64,000 bases of DNA from MVRE01 sp015660965 (GCA_050015095.1 JBEKCC010000001.1:496001-560000); one strand, 5' to 3'; counted from the stretch's first letter, positions 49,849-58,926 are shown. Numbers and translations are program-made. Notes: generated from the sequence alone by a model not told the origin.

Positions 49849-50633
49849 TGGTGAATATTTTTTCTATCCCTAGAATCAACCGACGGGCATGGCATGTTTG
49901 GCGTAGGAACTTGACTGTTTTTGTAAAGACTTGGAAAGTAAATTTCTTCCCGCCATTTGTGGAGGCATTCCTCTATTTGTTGGCGATTGGTGTTGGTATC
50001 GGAACCTACGTAAAGGAGATTGACGGTGTCCCGTACGTTAACTTCATTGCGCCGGCGATCTTGGGTATCGCAGTTATGAACTCCGCTTTCTTTGAATGTA
50101 CCTATGGCTCATACGTTCGGATGTATTACCAGAAAAGTTTTGATGCGATAATTGCGACGCCACTTTCGATTGAAGATGTAATCGCAGGTGAGCTGCTGTG
50201 GGGTGCAACTAAAAGTGTAATGTATGTCGTTATTATGCTCGGTGTTCTCACTCTTTTCGGTGTCATGGCCTTTCCCACATCGCTTTTCGTTATTCCTCTT
50301 GCATTTATCGGAGGGCTCCTTTTTGCAGCGCTTGCTATGTGTTTCACAGCAATTACACCGAGTATCGATGCACTTAATTACCCTTCTTTTTTATTTATCA
50401 CTCCGATGTCGTTATTCTCTGGCACATTTTTTCCACTTACCATACTTCCACCAATATTCAGTTACGTGGCTCTTGCCCTCCTCCCACTTACTCACATCGT
50501 CGCGGTATTCCGCATGCTTACGCTTCCTGCCTTTTCATGGACGATGGTTTTTAACCTCACATGGATAGTGGCGGTTACACTCCTATTATGCGTAATTGCA
50601 ATTAACCTAATGAGACGACGATTGATTGTGTAA
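49848..50633 (+). CDS. ABC-2 type exporter, permease
   Basis: A 261-residue membrane protein with six predicted helices of the ABC-2 permease type. The signature region near the fifth helix is SLFSGTFFPLTILPPIFSYVALALLPLTH. The ATG at 49848 overlaps the ATPase stop, with AGGAGA upstream. A longer frame upstream only overlaps the ATPase gene. The amphipathic N-terminal segment (NRRAWHVWRRNLTVFVKTW) is typical of this family. It pairs with the preceding ATPase as a dimeric exporter. A T-rich gap separates it from the convergent HemK2-like gene. Confidence 0.93.
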   Translation: MVNIFSIPRINRRAWHVWRRNLTVFVKTWKVNFFPPFVEAFLYLLAIGVGIGTYVKEIDGVPYVNFIAPAILGIAVMNSAFFECTYGSYVRMYYQKSFDAIIATPLSIEDVIAGELLWGATKSVMYVVIMLGVLTLFGVMAFPTSLFVIPLAFIGGLLFAALAMCFTAITPSIDALNYPSFLFITPMSLFSGTFFPLTILPPIFSYVALALLPLTHIVAVFRMLTLPAFSWTMVFNLTWIVAVTLLLCVIAINLMRRRLIV

Positions 50634-50669
50634 ATAGATTTTTTTTAAAATTTTTTGAACCCCAAAAAA
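50634..50669. terminator. T-rich convergent 3' region
   Basis: The 36-base gap after the ABC permease contains TTTTTTTT and TTTTTT tracts on the plus strand, with A-runs serving the opposite direction. It is the probable terminator for the exporter operon and for the long minus-strand block ending at 50670. Confidence 0.45.
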
Positions 50670-51218
50670 TCAAATAATTTTTATAACGTAGAGGGTTTCA
50701 CCTTCGATTTTCTGTTGTCTGATAATGCTAACAGAATACCCCTTTTGCATAAAGATGTCGGAGACTTCTTTCAGTCCCGTCAAAGATGAGATCAATAGCA
50801 ACACTCTCCCTCCAGGTGCAAGCACCCTTCCAACCTGGATTGCAAATCGTTCGATGACTTCTCTCCCATTCACCCCACCGTCAAGAGCTAATTCAAACCA
50901 GTCATCGATCCGTTCTTCAAATTGGGTAGGAAGGTAAGGTGCATTAAAGATCACGAGATCAAAGAGGCCCCGCACACCAGAACAGAGATCGGTTATAACC
51001 ACATTGATTCCCTCAGAAGATGCTACCATCGCTGCATGTGGGTTTATGTCTGTTGCAACGATCGATAGAGCACGTTGTGAAAGCTCGATAGCAATGAGCC
51101 CACTGCCGGTCCCAATTTCTAAAACGCGATCGTTTGTTTTGATTTCTCGTTTTGCTTCATCTAGTAGGAGGAATGTATCTTCAGCAGGAGAATAGATTTG
51201 CGTTGGATCGAATTGCAT
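50670..51218 (-). CDS. HemK2/Mtq2-like protein methyltransferase
   Basis: A 182-residue SAM-dependent methyltransferase like archaeal HemK2/Mtq2, which methylates a glutamine of release factor aRF1. The SAM motif is VLEIGTGSGLIAIEL near 38-52. The catalytic motif expected as NPPY reads NAPYLP near residue 92. The start is at 51218 (MQFDPTQIYSPAEDTFLL), where YxPAEDTFLL is family-typical. The HemK N-terminal domain is absent, as in archaeal forms. It is the last gene of the long minus-strand block, 178 bases from ksgA, so it may have its own promoter. Confidence 0.88.
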   Translation of the reverse strand: MQFDPTQIYSPAEDTFLLLDEAKREIKTNDRVLEIGTGSGLIAIELSQRALSIVATDINPHAAMVASSEGINVVITDLCSGVRGLFDLVIFNAPYLPTQFEERIDDWFELALDGGVNGREVIERFAIQVGRVLAPGGRVLLLISSLTGLKEVSDIFMQKGYSVSIIRQQKIEGETLYVIKII

Positions 51219-51396
51219 GGTGTATTGTATTCGTGTTATGTGATATCAGAATAGTAATTTACAAGATTTGAATACATTACCCCCGAGGAAACAATTAAGC
51301 TCAACACCACCTTTAAGATAAACCTACCGGTGGTTTATAATGACATTGAGAGTTATTCGAATATCACTACGTTTTTTAATAGTAAAATGACGGACT

Positions 51397-52161
51397 TTAC
51401 TCAATATTACTAATTGTCGCAAAATCTTCTAAGTAGAGTTCCTCAGGTCGACTTGAAAGAATCTCATTAGGAAGCACAGTAAGAACACGATCAACCCATT
51501 CCGGATTGAGCATCCCTTTTGATCCCTTTAAGCAGTTCTTTACGGTTTTTCTCCTGTGTGAGAATAGCGCCCGTGCTACATCCGCGTATCTTTTGTGATC
51601 TTTGACAAAAAAAATTGGGGGGCGTGGGATCAGCTTCACGACCATTGAATGTACCTGAGGTTTTGGCGAGAAACAATTGGGAGGAAGCTCGAAACATTTC
51701 TGTACCGTAGCATAGGTTTGAACCATAATCGAAAGCCTCCCGCAATCCTTGGTGCCTGCGGGTGCTATCATTCGTTTTGCAAACTCGCTCTGGTACATTA
51801 GCACTGCAACTTCGAAACCAATATTGAGTAATCGAAAAGTGATCTTAGATGAGATAGAATATGGCAGGTTTGAGACCACAATAGAAAATGGGGGGAGGTC
51901 ACACCGAGTCGCATCTCCGTGAATGAGAGTAAGCTTGCCAGCTGCAATTTCTTTAGCGAACTGTTCACCTAGTCCATTGCACAGCTCACGGTCCAACTCT
52001 ATAGCATGTACAACAGCACCGCATTCTAACAGTGCCTTTGTCAACACGCCATTACCAGGCCCTATCTCAAGTACTTCCCGATTTTTTATCTCAACAAGAT
52101 CCGCGATCCGGTCAACTGCACGTTGGTCGATTAGGAAGTGCTGGTCACGATACGCCTTCAT
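51397..52161 (-). CDS. ksgA: 16S rRNA dimethyladenosine transferase
   Basis: KsgA/Dim1 dimethylates two adjacent adenosines in the 3' helix of 16S rRNA, 254 residues. It starts MKAYRDQHFLIDQRAVDRI, with SAM motif VLEIGPGNGVLTKALL and the catalytic NLPYSIS near residue 110. The C-terminal helical domain is complete. Its ATG overlaps the DUF655 stop by four bases. Gene order DUF655-ksgA-hemK is common in archaea. Nothing unusual. Confidence 0.97.
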   Translation of the reverse strand: MKAYRDQHFLIDQRAVDRIADLVEIKNREVLEIGPGNGVLTKALLECGAVVHAIELDRELCNGLGEQFAKEIAAGKLTLIHGDATRCDLPPFSIVVSNLPYSISSKITFRLLNIGFEVAVLMYQSEFAKRMIAPAGTKDCGRLSIMVQTYATVQKCFELPPNCFSPKPQVHSMVVKLIPRPPIFFVKDHKRYADVARALFSHRRKTVKNCLKGSKGMLNPEWVDRVLTVLPNEILSSRPEELYLEDFATISNIE

Positions 52162-52721
52162 CTCGTTGTAAAAACGTGATACTTTACATCTTTGTTCTGC
52201 AATTCTTCCATGATGCGACTGATAATCATTTTTTCTGGATGTGGTATAGATTTGATCCGGCTGGAAATATCACTGAAACTTTCGAATAGTTTCCGATTTC
52301 GAGTGTCAAGGATCTCCCACATTAATTTCTTACCAATACCCGGCAGAAGGTGTAGCATGTGCATCTTTGGAGTTATTGGAACCGCTGTATTGAAGTATTG
52401 GACAAAATCGTGCTCGCGTTGCTTGACCACTTTTTCAACTAAAAATGGCAGTTCGCCACGAGCTGTTTGCGTAAGCTCTTCATACCCTATTCGACGTTTT
52501 ACCCGTTCGATTTTCTCTCGCTCTCCATCACCAATGTAGACGTTTTCATAAAGTTCGATCAAAACGGTTGGTTTTGGGACAAGTTCAAGAAGCTTGAACT
52601 GTTCTACACCCATGGCTTGAACAATTGGTTCGCGTTTGTATGGAGGACGCGGATCTTCCGGATGTCCCTTCAATAGGACATCGAGTACGATAGCGTTAAC
52701 CTCCTTTTTCTCGACTTTCAT
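52158..52721 (-). CDS. DUF655 family protein
   Basis: A 187-residue archaeal protein of the DUF655 family. An N-terminal OB-type segment (NAIVLDVLLKGHPEDPRPPYKREP) is followed by a helix-hairpin-helix-like region, MLHLLPGIGKKLMWEILDTRN, which suggests DNA or RNA binding. A GAGGTGG ribosome-binding site lies before the ATG. It overlaps ksgA and follows rpoF by 9 bases. The function is unknown, but the gene's fixed place between rpoF and ksgA across archaea implies a role in RNA or ribosome metabolism. Confidence 0.92.
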   Translation of the reverse strand: MKVEKKEVNAIVLDVLLKGHPEDPRPPYKREPIVQAMGVEQFKLLELVPKPTVLIELYENVYIGDGEREKIERVKRRIGYEELTQTARGELPFLVEKVVKQREHDFVQYFNTAVPITPKMHMLHLLPGIGKKLMWEILDTRNRKLFESFSDISSRIKSIPHPEKMIISRIMEELQNKDVKYHVFTTR

Positions 52722-52730
52722 TGCGCCACC

Positions 52731-53081
52731 TCAAAAGTGAGTTATTACAATTTCAAGGATGGAATCAAGTTCTTCCGGAGAAAGCGTAAACCGCTCCTTT
52801 GCATAAATTGCCCTTAGCTCATCCCGTGTCCGAGGCATAATATTAGCAATGCGATACGCAATCTCCGGTTTCATCTTTTCCAGTTTTTGAAGTTCTTGCA
52901 CCAGCGCTAGCGATTTTTCAGGAGTGGTCTTGGCAAGTTGATTGGCATGTTCAATGCTTCTACGAAATTCGTAACTCATTTCTTTTTCCGCGGCGATTCG
53001 CTGTGATTCAACTGCTTGTAATACCTCCCTCATCTCAGGGAGAGTGACCTTCTCTTCGCTAATTATTGCCTTAACTTTCAT
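52731..53081 (-). CDS. rpoF: DNA-directed RNA polymerase subunit F (Rpb4)
   Basis: RpoF (Rpb4 homologue), which with RpoE forms the stalk of archaeal RNA polymerase, 116 residues. It is helical with the HRDC-like C-terminal part (IANIMPRTRDELRAIYAKERFTLSPEELDSIL). I start at the ATG at 53081, where GGTGAT precedes; a three-residue upstream extension is unlikely. It lies 23 bases after L21e, as in most euryarchaea. Confidence 0.95.
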   Translation of the reverse strand: MKVKAIISEEKVTLPEMREVLQAVESQRIAAEKEMSYEFRRSIEHANQLAKTTPEKSLALVQELQKLEKMKPEIAYRIANIMPRTRDELRAIYAKERFTLSPEELDSILEIVITHF

Positions 53082-53104
53082 GCCAATCACCTGACAGTGG
53101 ATTT

Positions 53105-53395
53105 TTACCTTTGGGCTTTTAGATGTTGTGGTCTTGCGATGACTATCTTTTCTGAATTTCCATCACTTACTTCGAGCATCCACGCACGTCCTCGCTGGCC
53201 TACGACTGTCCCCGTCTTACCATGGAAACGGTGATGCGGCATGCCCTTCTGAATGCTGGAATTGCATACAATGTGAACTTTCTCGCCAATTTCAAATTTC
53301 TGAATTACGGATGTCACCGGAGGAAGCCCTCGGCGGCGCAGCTCCTTCTTGAACTTATATCGTGTCTTTTTCCGGGGTCCGTTGTGGTGTGCCAT
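53105..53395 (-). CDS. rpl21e: 50S ribosomal protein L21e
   Basis: A 96-residue basic large-subunit protein with an N-terminus MAHHNGPRKKTRYKFKKELR and the SH3-like core KVHIVCNSSIQKGMPHHRFHGKTG and VVGQRGRAWMLEVSDGN. Length and sequence are standard for archaeal L21e. It starts 3 bases after the pus10 stop, so translation is likely coupled. Confidence 0.97.
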   Translation of the reverse strand: MAHHNGPRKKTRYKFKKELRRRGLPPVTSVIQKFEIGEKVHIVCNSSIQKGMPHHRFHGKTGTVVGQRGRAWMLEVSDGNSEKIVIARPQHLKAQR

Positions 53396-53398
53396 ATG

Positions 53399-54628
53399 TT
53401 ATACCTCCTTTCTCTCTTCGACCAGCACGACATCGAGGCTGGTGACATGAGCAGGGAAACCAAGGATTTCTGAAAGACTTGGATGAGTCCTACCCTTATC
53501 CCCTGATATGAGCTCCTTGATGTAGAGGCCAGCTTCGCCCGTAACTTCGATTGTGAATCTGCCGGGTTCTCCACCAAGACTTTCTATATCCAGGACTTTC
53601 CGTTCGCGGATTTTATCTGCACGCCTATGTGCAACCCTTTCCGGTGTGCGCTGGCGGATTATGGCTCCGGTTAGGGATTTAACGCATTTTGCGAACTCGT
53701 CCGCTGAGGGAGTACCCTCAACCTCAACTACAATCCTGTATTTTTTATGCGCCTTGTTTGATTTAAGGGTTTCCACCTCAGACCTGTCAGTCCATCGAGA
53801 AAATTCAACAGAAACCCGTCCATTAGCGCTTTTGTTGATTGCTGATTCAACTTGAACAAGATCCAGAGTTCGTCGTTTCGGTGCAACTACCTCAAGAATA
53901 AAGGGTCTACCTGTTCCGATCATTCGTGCGTCAATGTCTTCTCTTCCAGCTCCATGGAGCACAGCATTATCAGCTGAAAAAATCTCGATTACGGGGCGTC
54001 CAATGAGCTCTTCTACTGAATCCTGATACTGTTTACCGGTGAAGTTACAACGTTCACATCCTGCCCCCTGGCAAGCACGACAATCCCAATGTGTCTGAGG
54101 TATACCGCGCTCGAACTTCTGATACCGCCCATAGATAAAGACAGGATTAATCTGGATAACAACCTCATTTTGTCCGAGATCTAGAAGCGCCATAATATCG
54201 GGTTTTTTGAAATCCGTCATCTTTCCGGTAAGAGTAGAGACTGCTTTTCCCACTTCTCGATTTACCTCAGACTTGATCGGTTCTGGATCGGTAAGAGAAA
54301 GATCGCTCCAAACCATCTCTTCGCTCTCCGAAATTAACGGGGGTATCCGGCAACCAATGAGAAATGTCGAGTATTCGATATCGCAGGTAGCATTAGCAAC
54401 ACGGTCTGCCCATTCTTGAATATGATCGAAAAAGTTATTACAAATCCAACAGCTGCCAGAAAATGTTTCGTGTTGTAGGTTTTGTGCAATCTCATGGGAA
54501 ATTCGGATAGATCTACCCCTCTCATCATTTGACAGTCCATGTCCACGTTTTCCAAAAAACCTGCCCAGACAATGATCGCAACACGGGCCGTAGGATAGGA
54601 TCTTTTCGACAATTTCAGTTAGTTCCAT
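53399..54628 (-). CDS. pus10: tRNA pseudouridine(54/55) synthase Pus10
   Basis: The archaeal Pus10, 409 residues, makes pseudouridine at tRNA positions 54 and 55. An N-terminal zinc/THUMP-type domain has CDHCLGRFFGKRGHG and CWICNN. DCRACQGAGCERCNFTGK is a further cysteine cluster. The catalytic Asp lies in GAGREDIDARMIGTGRPFILEV, and the C-terminal ETGEAGLYIKELISGDKGRT is conserved (seen as TGEAGLYIKELISGDKGRT). It overlaps trmY by ten bases; TrmY methylates the same pseudouridine 54. It precedes L21e. Confidence 0.95.
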   Translation of the reverse strand: MELTEIVEKILSYGPCCDHCLGRFFGKRGHGLSNDERGRSIRISHEIAQNLQHETFSGSCWICNNFFDHIQEWADRVANATCDIEYSTFLIGCRIPPLISESEEMVWSDLSLTDPEPIKSEVNREVGKAVSTLTGKMTDFKKPDIMALLDLGQNEVVIQINPVFIYGRYQKFERGIPQTHWDCRACQGAGCERCNFTGKQYQDSVEELIGRPVIEIFSADNAVLHGAGREDIDARMIGTGRPFILEVVAPKRRTLDLVQVESAINKSANGRVSVEFSRWTDRSEVETLKSNKAHKKYRIVVEVEGTPSADEFAKCVKSLTGAIIRQRTPERVAHRRADKIRERKVLDIESLGGEPGRFTIEVTGEAGLYIKELISGDKGRTHPSLSEILGFPAHVTSLDVVLVEERKEV

Positions 54629-55197
54629 CCACGACTCCTTCGGTCCAATTCGTTCAATAGTACCGTGATTGCATGGTCAGCGTGAAGGATAGCAGGACCT
54701 ACCGAATATTTCGGACAATCTGAAATGAGTGATTCTTCACCAAGTGTAAAATTCGTATGATCCGAGAGCAGGAAAGATTGTGGGATTTGCTCTACCTTTC
54801 GAATATCAACTCCATGTTCATCGAGAACACCGTACGAACCTTCTTGTAACAATCGCTCGACTCCACTTTTACGGACAGATACGCCGGGTGCAGCGTCACG
54901 GAACTCAGAACCACTTGGCAATAAGAGCGCTTTTTTAATCAACGTCGCAGCGCTACGCTCGTCGGGGTTCAGCGATCGTATGGTCCTCCCAGAAAATTTC
55001 ACTGTTTTTGGAGGAGACGGTTGCCCTAAAAATACAAGATTGCATTCCACATCACGCCGCAATTCATGCGAAAGAAAGAGTGATGCATTCACGCACCTGC
55101 AGAGAACATCTATTCGTCCGGCACCCCCGGCAAAATCATCTAGGCTAAACGCTCCATCTGTTCGGGCGGTATGCCCAATGATCGTAAAAGATATCAT
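54619..55197 (-). CDS. trmY: tRNA (pseudouridine(54)-N1)-methyltransferase
   Basis: TrmY, a SPOUT-class methyltransferase of 192 residues, converts pseudouridine 54 to m1-pseudouridine, which archaea use in place of ribothymidine. Family features are FTIIGHTARTDGAFSLDDFAGGAGR at the N-terminus and the C-terminal knot region with FLLSDHTNFTLGEE and KYSVGPAILHADHAI. It overlaps pus10, which makes its substrate, and abuts srp54 by one base. This linkage supports the assignment strongly. Confidence 0.95.
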   Translation of the reverse strand: MISFTIIGHTARTDGAFSLDDFAGGAGRIDVLCRCVNASLFLSHELRRDVECNLVFLGQPSPPKTVKFSGRTIRSLNPDERSAATLIKKALLLPSGSEFRDAAPGVSVRKSGVERLLQEGSYGVLDEHGVDIRKVEQIPQSFLLSDHTNFTLGEESLISDCPKYSVGPAILHADHAITVLLNELDRRSRGWN

Positions 55198-55198
55198 C

Positions 55199-56521
55199 TC
55201 ATTGCATTCCCGAGAATCGTTTCATCAGGCGCTGCATATTGAATTTACCGCCACTCCCCCTCAATCCTTTGAGCGTTCGCTGCATCATCTTGTAGTACTT
55301 TAACAATTCCCGAACCTCATCAAGCGTTGCTCCAGCACCATGCGCAATACGCTGCATTCGAGAACTATTAATCAGTGAGGGATCGTCTAGTTCAGGACTT
55401 GTCATTGAGTCCATGATGATACGATATCGCACCATTTTGGTACTTGTAACATCATAGACACCTTCGGGGAGTTCCATGTTTCCGAGCGGGAGCATACTCA
55501 TGATCTGTTTCAATGGACCCATCTTATTGAGTGCCTCGAGTTGTTTATACATATCACGCAGGGTAAACTTTCCCTTCATCATCGCATTGACATCGACATC
55601 GTCCGCCCTTATCGCCTCTTCTGCTCGTTCGACCAGAGCCCGAAGATCACCCATACCTAGTAACCGCGATATAAATCCATCAGGGTCGAATCGCTCGAGA
55701 TCCTCGATCGTTTCACCGCTACCAATAAAGACAATACCACTTTTTGTCTCTGCTACTGCAGAGAGTGATCCTCCCCCCTTTGCAGTACCGTCCATTTTTG
55801 TTATGATTACTCCGTCAATCCCAATGGCTTCATGAAACCGGCGTGCCTGTTCACTCGCTTGTTGACCGAGAGCTGCATCAACCACGAGCCATCGATGCGT
55901 TGCTTTTGTGAGCTTGTTGAGTTGGATAATCTCTTGGATCAAATTCGTTTCAAGAGCATGTCTCCCTTGAGTATCGACGATCAGGACTTCTAAGTCGGTG
56001 TATACCCCAAGTCCCTCGCGAGTGATCTTTAAAGCGTCTTTTTCCCCGGGATTTCCAAAACAGGGTACATTAATTTTTTCGCAGAGCGTTGACAGCTGAT
56101 CATATGCACCAGGTCTAAAGGTATCGGCGCAGATGACCCCGACTTTTAATCCTTTTTTTTGGAAATACCGGGCAAGCTTTGCAGTTGTTGTGGTCTTCCC
56201 ACTCCCTTGAAGACCTGCCATGAGAATGGTCTGAGGTTCGAGCTTAACATCTGTAGATGCCCAAATAAGACGAACAAGTTCCTGATATACAATGCGTAGG
56301 ACATGCTCACGTATACCCATTCCTTTTGGCGGTTGCTCTTCAAGTGACCTGGTTCTGATCGCCTTTGAGAGCTCCATAACGAGCTTCACATTTACATCAG
56401 CTGAAAGTAATGCTCGTTGAAGATCTTTGACAAGTTCATCAACAGCTACACGATCGATAACGGTCTTTCCAGCAAGTTTCTTCAGTGCATCTTTGAGCGA
56501 GTTCGAAAGGGAGTCGAGCAT
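55199..56521 (-). CDS. srp54: Signal recognition particle protein SRP54
   Basis: The GTPase of the signal recognition particle, 440 residues. Domains in order are N (1-90), G with GLQGSGKTTTTAKLARYF near 105, DTQGRH and TKMDGTAKGGG, and the methionine-rich M domain (300-440, GPLKQIMSMLPLG, MQRIAHGAG). DTQGRH replaces the usual DTAGRH. The ATG overlaps the ftsY stop by one base (TAATG), placing both SRP GTPases in one operon. The SRP RNA is not in the window. Confidence 0.98.
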   Translation of the reverse strand: MLDSLSNSLKDALKKLAGKTVIDRVAVDELVKDLQRALLSADVNVKLVMELSKAIRTRSLEEQPPKGMGIREHVLRIVYQELVRLIWASTDVKLEPQTILMAGLQGSGKTTTTAKLARYFQKKGLKVGVICADTFRPGAYDQLSTLCEKINVPCFGNPGEKDALKITREGLGVYTDLEVLIVDTQGRHALETNLIQEIIQLNKLTKATHRWLVVDAALGQQASEQARRFHEAIGIDGVIITKMDGTAKGGGSLSAVAETKSGIVFIGSGETIEDLERFDPDGFISRLLGMGDLRALVERAEEAIRADDVDVNAMMKGKFTLRDMYKQLEALNKMGPLKQIMSMLPLGNMELPEGVYDVTSTKMVRYRIIMDSMTSPELDDPSLINSSRMQRIAHGAGATLDEVRELLKYYKMMQRTLKGLRGSGGKFNMQRLMKRFSGMQ

Positions 56522-57576
56522 TAGGAATCACCGAGTAGTTCTTCGACAATCTGTGTCGGTGAGAATGGTATAATATCATCATACTCCTGTCCCGTACCTA
56601 AAAACATAAGGGGTTTTCCGATTGTGTGAGCGATAGAGATAGCAGTCCCACCTCGTGAATCCATGTCTGCTTTTGTGAGGATAACAGCATCTGCGCCGAC
56701 CGTTTTTTCAAATTCAAACGCCCGAACGATAGCATCATTGCCTGCTACGGCCTCATCCACATACACTATAAGATCGGGTTTCATAACCCTTCGGATCTTT
56801 TCCAGTTGATTCATCAGGTTCGCCTTGGTATGGAACCTACCGGCTGTATCTGCGAGAACCACATCGATCTTATGTGAGGAAGCATATTGTATTGCATCAA
56901 ACAATACCGCAGAAGGATCAGCACCTTGCTGATGTTGGATGATCTTGATACCAATACGTTCGGCATGAATATCGATCTGTTCCATTGCACCTGCACGATA
57001 CGTGTCACCTGCACCGATCACTACAGAGAATCCTTGGTTTTTCAATAAAAAGCCAATTTTTGCAATAGTGGTTGTCTTTCCCGTTCCATTCACACCCGTA
57101 AAAAGTATCTTAACTGGATGTTCATGGGTTTTAATGTAGTCAGTAAGATTAAACCCATTGCCAAGAACATCGAGGAGAGCTTCTTTTAGTGTCCCAACAA
57201 CAAGAGCGTCAACTGATTGCCCGATTTTGCGGTGCTTACCAATTAGATGCCTCTTTACGTTATCGATAATTGCATCAGTTACTGGTAACGCTACATCACT
57301 CTCAAGAAGCGTAATTTCAAGTTCAAAAAGTGCGTCGGTGATTTCCTTTTCGTTAATAATAAGCTCTCGATCGATAACGAATGATTTCACTTTACCGGCA
57401 AAAGTCGTGCTAGACACAGGAGGAGATGGTACTTGATCTTCGGTTAATACCGGATTTTGAGATACTGAAGATGCAGATGTTCTTCCTTGTTCTTGAGACG
57501 TTACAACCGCTGTTTGGATACTATTACCAATTCGGGCACGGGCAGCCTGCAATCGTTCGCGAAGCCCCCCGAACAT
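56521..57576 (-). CDS. ftsY: Signal recognition particle receptor FtsY
   Basis: The SRP receptor GTPase, 351 residues. An N-terminal linker of about 55 residues rich in Ser/Gln is followed by the NG domains: GVNGTGKTTTIAKIGFLL near 155, VLADTAGRFHTKANLMNQL and TKADMDSRGGTAISIAH. It pairs with SRP54 at the membrane for co-translational insertion. It starts 14 bases after the prefoldin alpha gene. The short acidic-poor A domain fits archaeal FtsY. Confidence 0.97.
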   Translation of the reverse strand: MFGGLRERLQAARARIGNSIQTAVVTSQEQGRTSASSVSQNPVLTEDQVPSPPVSSTTFAGKVKSFVIDRELIINEKEITDALFELEITLLESDVALPVTDAIIDNVKRHLIGKHRKIGQSVDALVVGTLKEALLDVLGNGFNLTDYIKTHEHPVKILFTGVNGTGKTTTIAKIGFLLKNQGFSVVIGAGDTYRAGAMEQIDIHAERIGIKIIQHQQGADPSAVLFDAIQYASSHKIDVVLADTAGRFHTKANLMNQLEKIRRVMKPDLIVYVDEAVAGNDAIVRAFEFEKTVGADAVILTKADMDSRGGTAISIAHTIGKPLMFLGTGQEYDDIIPFSPTQIVEELLGDS

Positions 57577-57590
57577 AGCCGATACCTTCC

Positions 57591-58061
57591 TTATTCGTCC
57601 TTATTGATGCGTGCCGGTTGTGGCTGTACAGCATGTTCTGCTTGAACGGCCTGCTGATATCCCTGCTCGATCCTTTTCGCGATCTCATTCATCTGTGAGC
57701 GTAAACGGTCGAGTGTTTCAGCAACTTTCTTTTGCGATGCTTCCAATTCAGTTATTCGATCTTTCAAAAACTCTATCGCTTCTTTGTTTGACCGTTCGAC
57801 AATAACATCAGAGCCGATATTGAGTAGAATCTTGTCGGGCTCAAGCACTTTTGCTTTCATGCTCGCCCCAGCACCAATCTGGAACAGAACCATTCCATCA
57901 TCTGATTCGAGCAACCCGTGAAGCGCTTCAATTGTGGCATGTGCCTCCATTCTACCATTCTCAAGAAATTCCAATTGACTTGAAAATATCTCAGCCTGCT
58001 GCCCATACTCCTTAAGATAATGTTCAAGTGTTAGCAGCTCACGCTGGTCCATCTGTTCCAC
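57591..58061 (-). CDS. pfdA: Prefoldin subunit alpha
   Basis: The alpha subunit of prefoldin, 156 residues, complementing the beta subunit at 22415. Two coiled coils flank the beta hairpin region (MVLFQIGAGASMKAKVLEPDKILLNIGSDVIVERSN, seen in part). The start is the GTG at 58061, with GGTGA six bases upstream; an ATG at 58052 is possible. The C-terminal 25 residues are Gln/Ala-rich and probably disordered. It lies two bases from L18a. Confidence 0.93.
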   Translation of the reverse strand: MEQMDQRELLTLEHYLKEYGQQAEIFSSQLEFLENGRMEAHATIEALHGLLESDDGMVLFQIGAGASMKAKVLEPDKILLNIGSDVIVERSNKEAIEFLKDRITELEASQKKVAETLDRLRSQMNEIAKRIEQGYQQAVQAEHAVQPQPARINKDE

Positions 58062-58063
58062 GA

Positions 58064-58255
58064 TTATTCACCATTAACTAGGGTAACGCCATCGATTTTG
58101 ATATATCTTCGCTTGAGATTGTGCTTACTTCCCATGAGTGCAAATGCACGGTCACGCGCTTGTTTCTCATTAGGTGCCTTAATCACCTTGGTATAAGGTT
58201 TCCAATCTTCTCCCATCAGAAACGAACCTTTAACTTCAAACATCTTCTCTTCCAT
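58064..58255 (-). CDS. rpl18a: 50S ribosomal protein L18Ae (LX)
   Basis: The small archaeal LX protein, 63 residues, orthologous to one half of eukaryotic L18a. It has FEVKGSFLMGEDWKPYTKVI, EKQARDRAFALMGSKHNLKRRYI and the basic end. GGAG precedes the ATG at 58255. It sits between eif6 and prefoldin alpha, its normal archaeal place. Length is normal. Confidence 0.94.
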   Translation of the reverse strand: MEEKMFEVKGSFLMGEDWKPYTKVIKAPNEKQARDRAFALMGSKHNLKRRYIKIDGVTLVNGE

Positions 58256-58261
58256 AATTAT

Positions 58262-58924
58262 TCACTCCAGAAATCCAAATACATCTTCAATCCTTCCTAA
58301 TTCAAAACCACTTGTCTGTGCACCAGCAATATAACCGCGAGTATTCACTAAAACTCCTGTACCTATTAGACTGCCACCCATATTGATCGTACCTGTTCCA
58401 ACAGGTATTCCGCAGAACTCCGATAGTTTTGCGAGTTCCTGTTCAGTCGCTCGTGGAGGGACAATCATACCTTTATTAGTAACAACCCCGGCCATTCCGA
58501 CAGTCTTTATCCCGCCCAATGAAGTCTGCATCACATCGACCTTTAGAAATTCGCCGATTTCCTGTGCATTCTCCTTTTCCATATCAGGATGAATAATAGC
58601 AAATTTGTCGTTTACGAGAATCACGTTGCCAGCTGCGTTCATAGTTTCAGATAGTAACATCACTTCACGGTGTTCCGATAATATCGCAATTTCCTTCTTT
58701 GTTGCAAGCCCACTGACTACGAAACCTTTACGATTACCGGCGACTAGCGACCCGATTATAGAACTGTCTTGGATTGTTGTCTCAACAAGTTCAACATCTA
58801 GAGCACTTTTAATCGCCTGTTTGAATATATCGGTAGCTTCTGGAGGGAGAACTGCAACATCGTCCAGAACACGGGAGAAAACTCCAATGTGCGGATCCCC
58901 TGCGAACGTGACTGTCCGCTCCAT
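58262..58924 (-). CDS. eif6: Translation initiation factor 6
   Basis: aIF6, a 220-residue pentein-fold protein that binds the large ribosomal subunit and blocks early joining of subunits. Repeats VFSRVLDDVAVLPP, IGSLVAGNRKGFVVSG and GMAGVVTNKGMIVPP show the five-fold pseudosymmetry. The SBDS protein at 23748 is the predicted partner for its release. It lies between L31e and L18a with gaps of 2 and 6 bases. Confidence 0.97.
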   Translation of the reverse strand: MERTVTFAGDPHIGVFSRVLDDVAVLPPEATDIFKQAIKSALDVELVETTIQDSSIIGSLVAGNRKGFVVSGLATKKEIAILSEHREVMLLSETMNAAGNVILVNDKFAIIHPDMEKENAQEIGEFLKVDVMQTSLGGIKTVGMAGVVTNKGMIVPPRATEQELAKLSEFCGIPVGTGTINMGGSLIGTGVLVNTRGYIAGAQTSGFELGRIEDVFGFLE

Positions 58925-58926
58925 TT

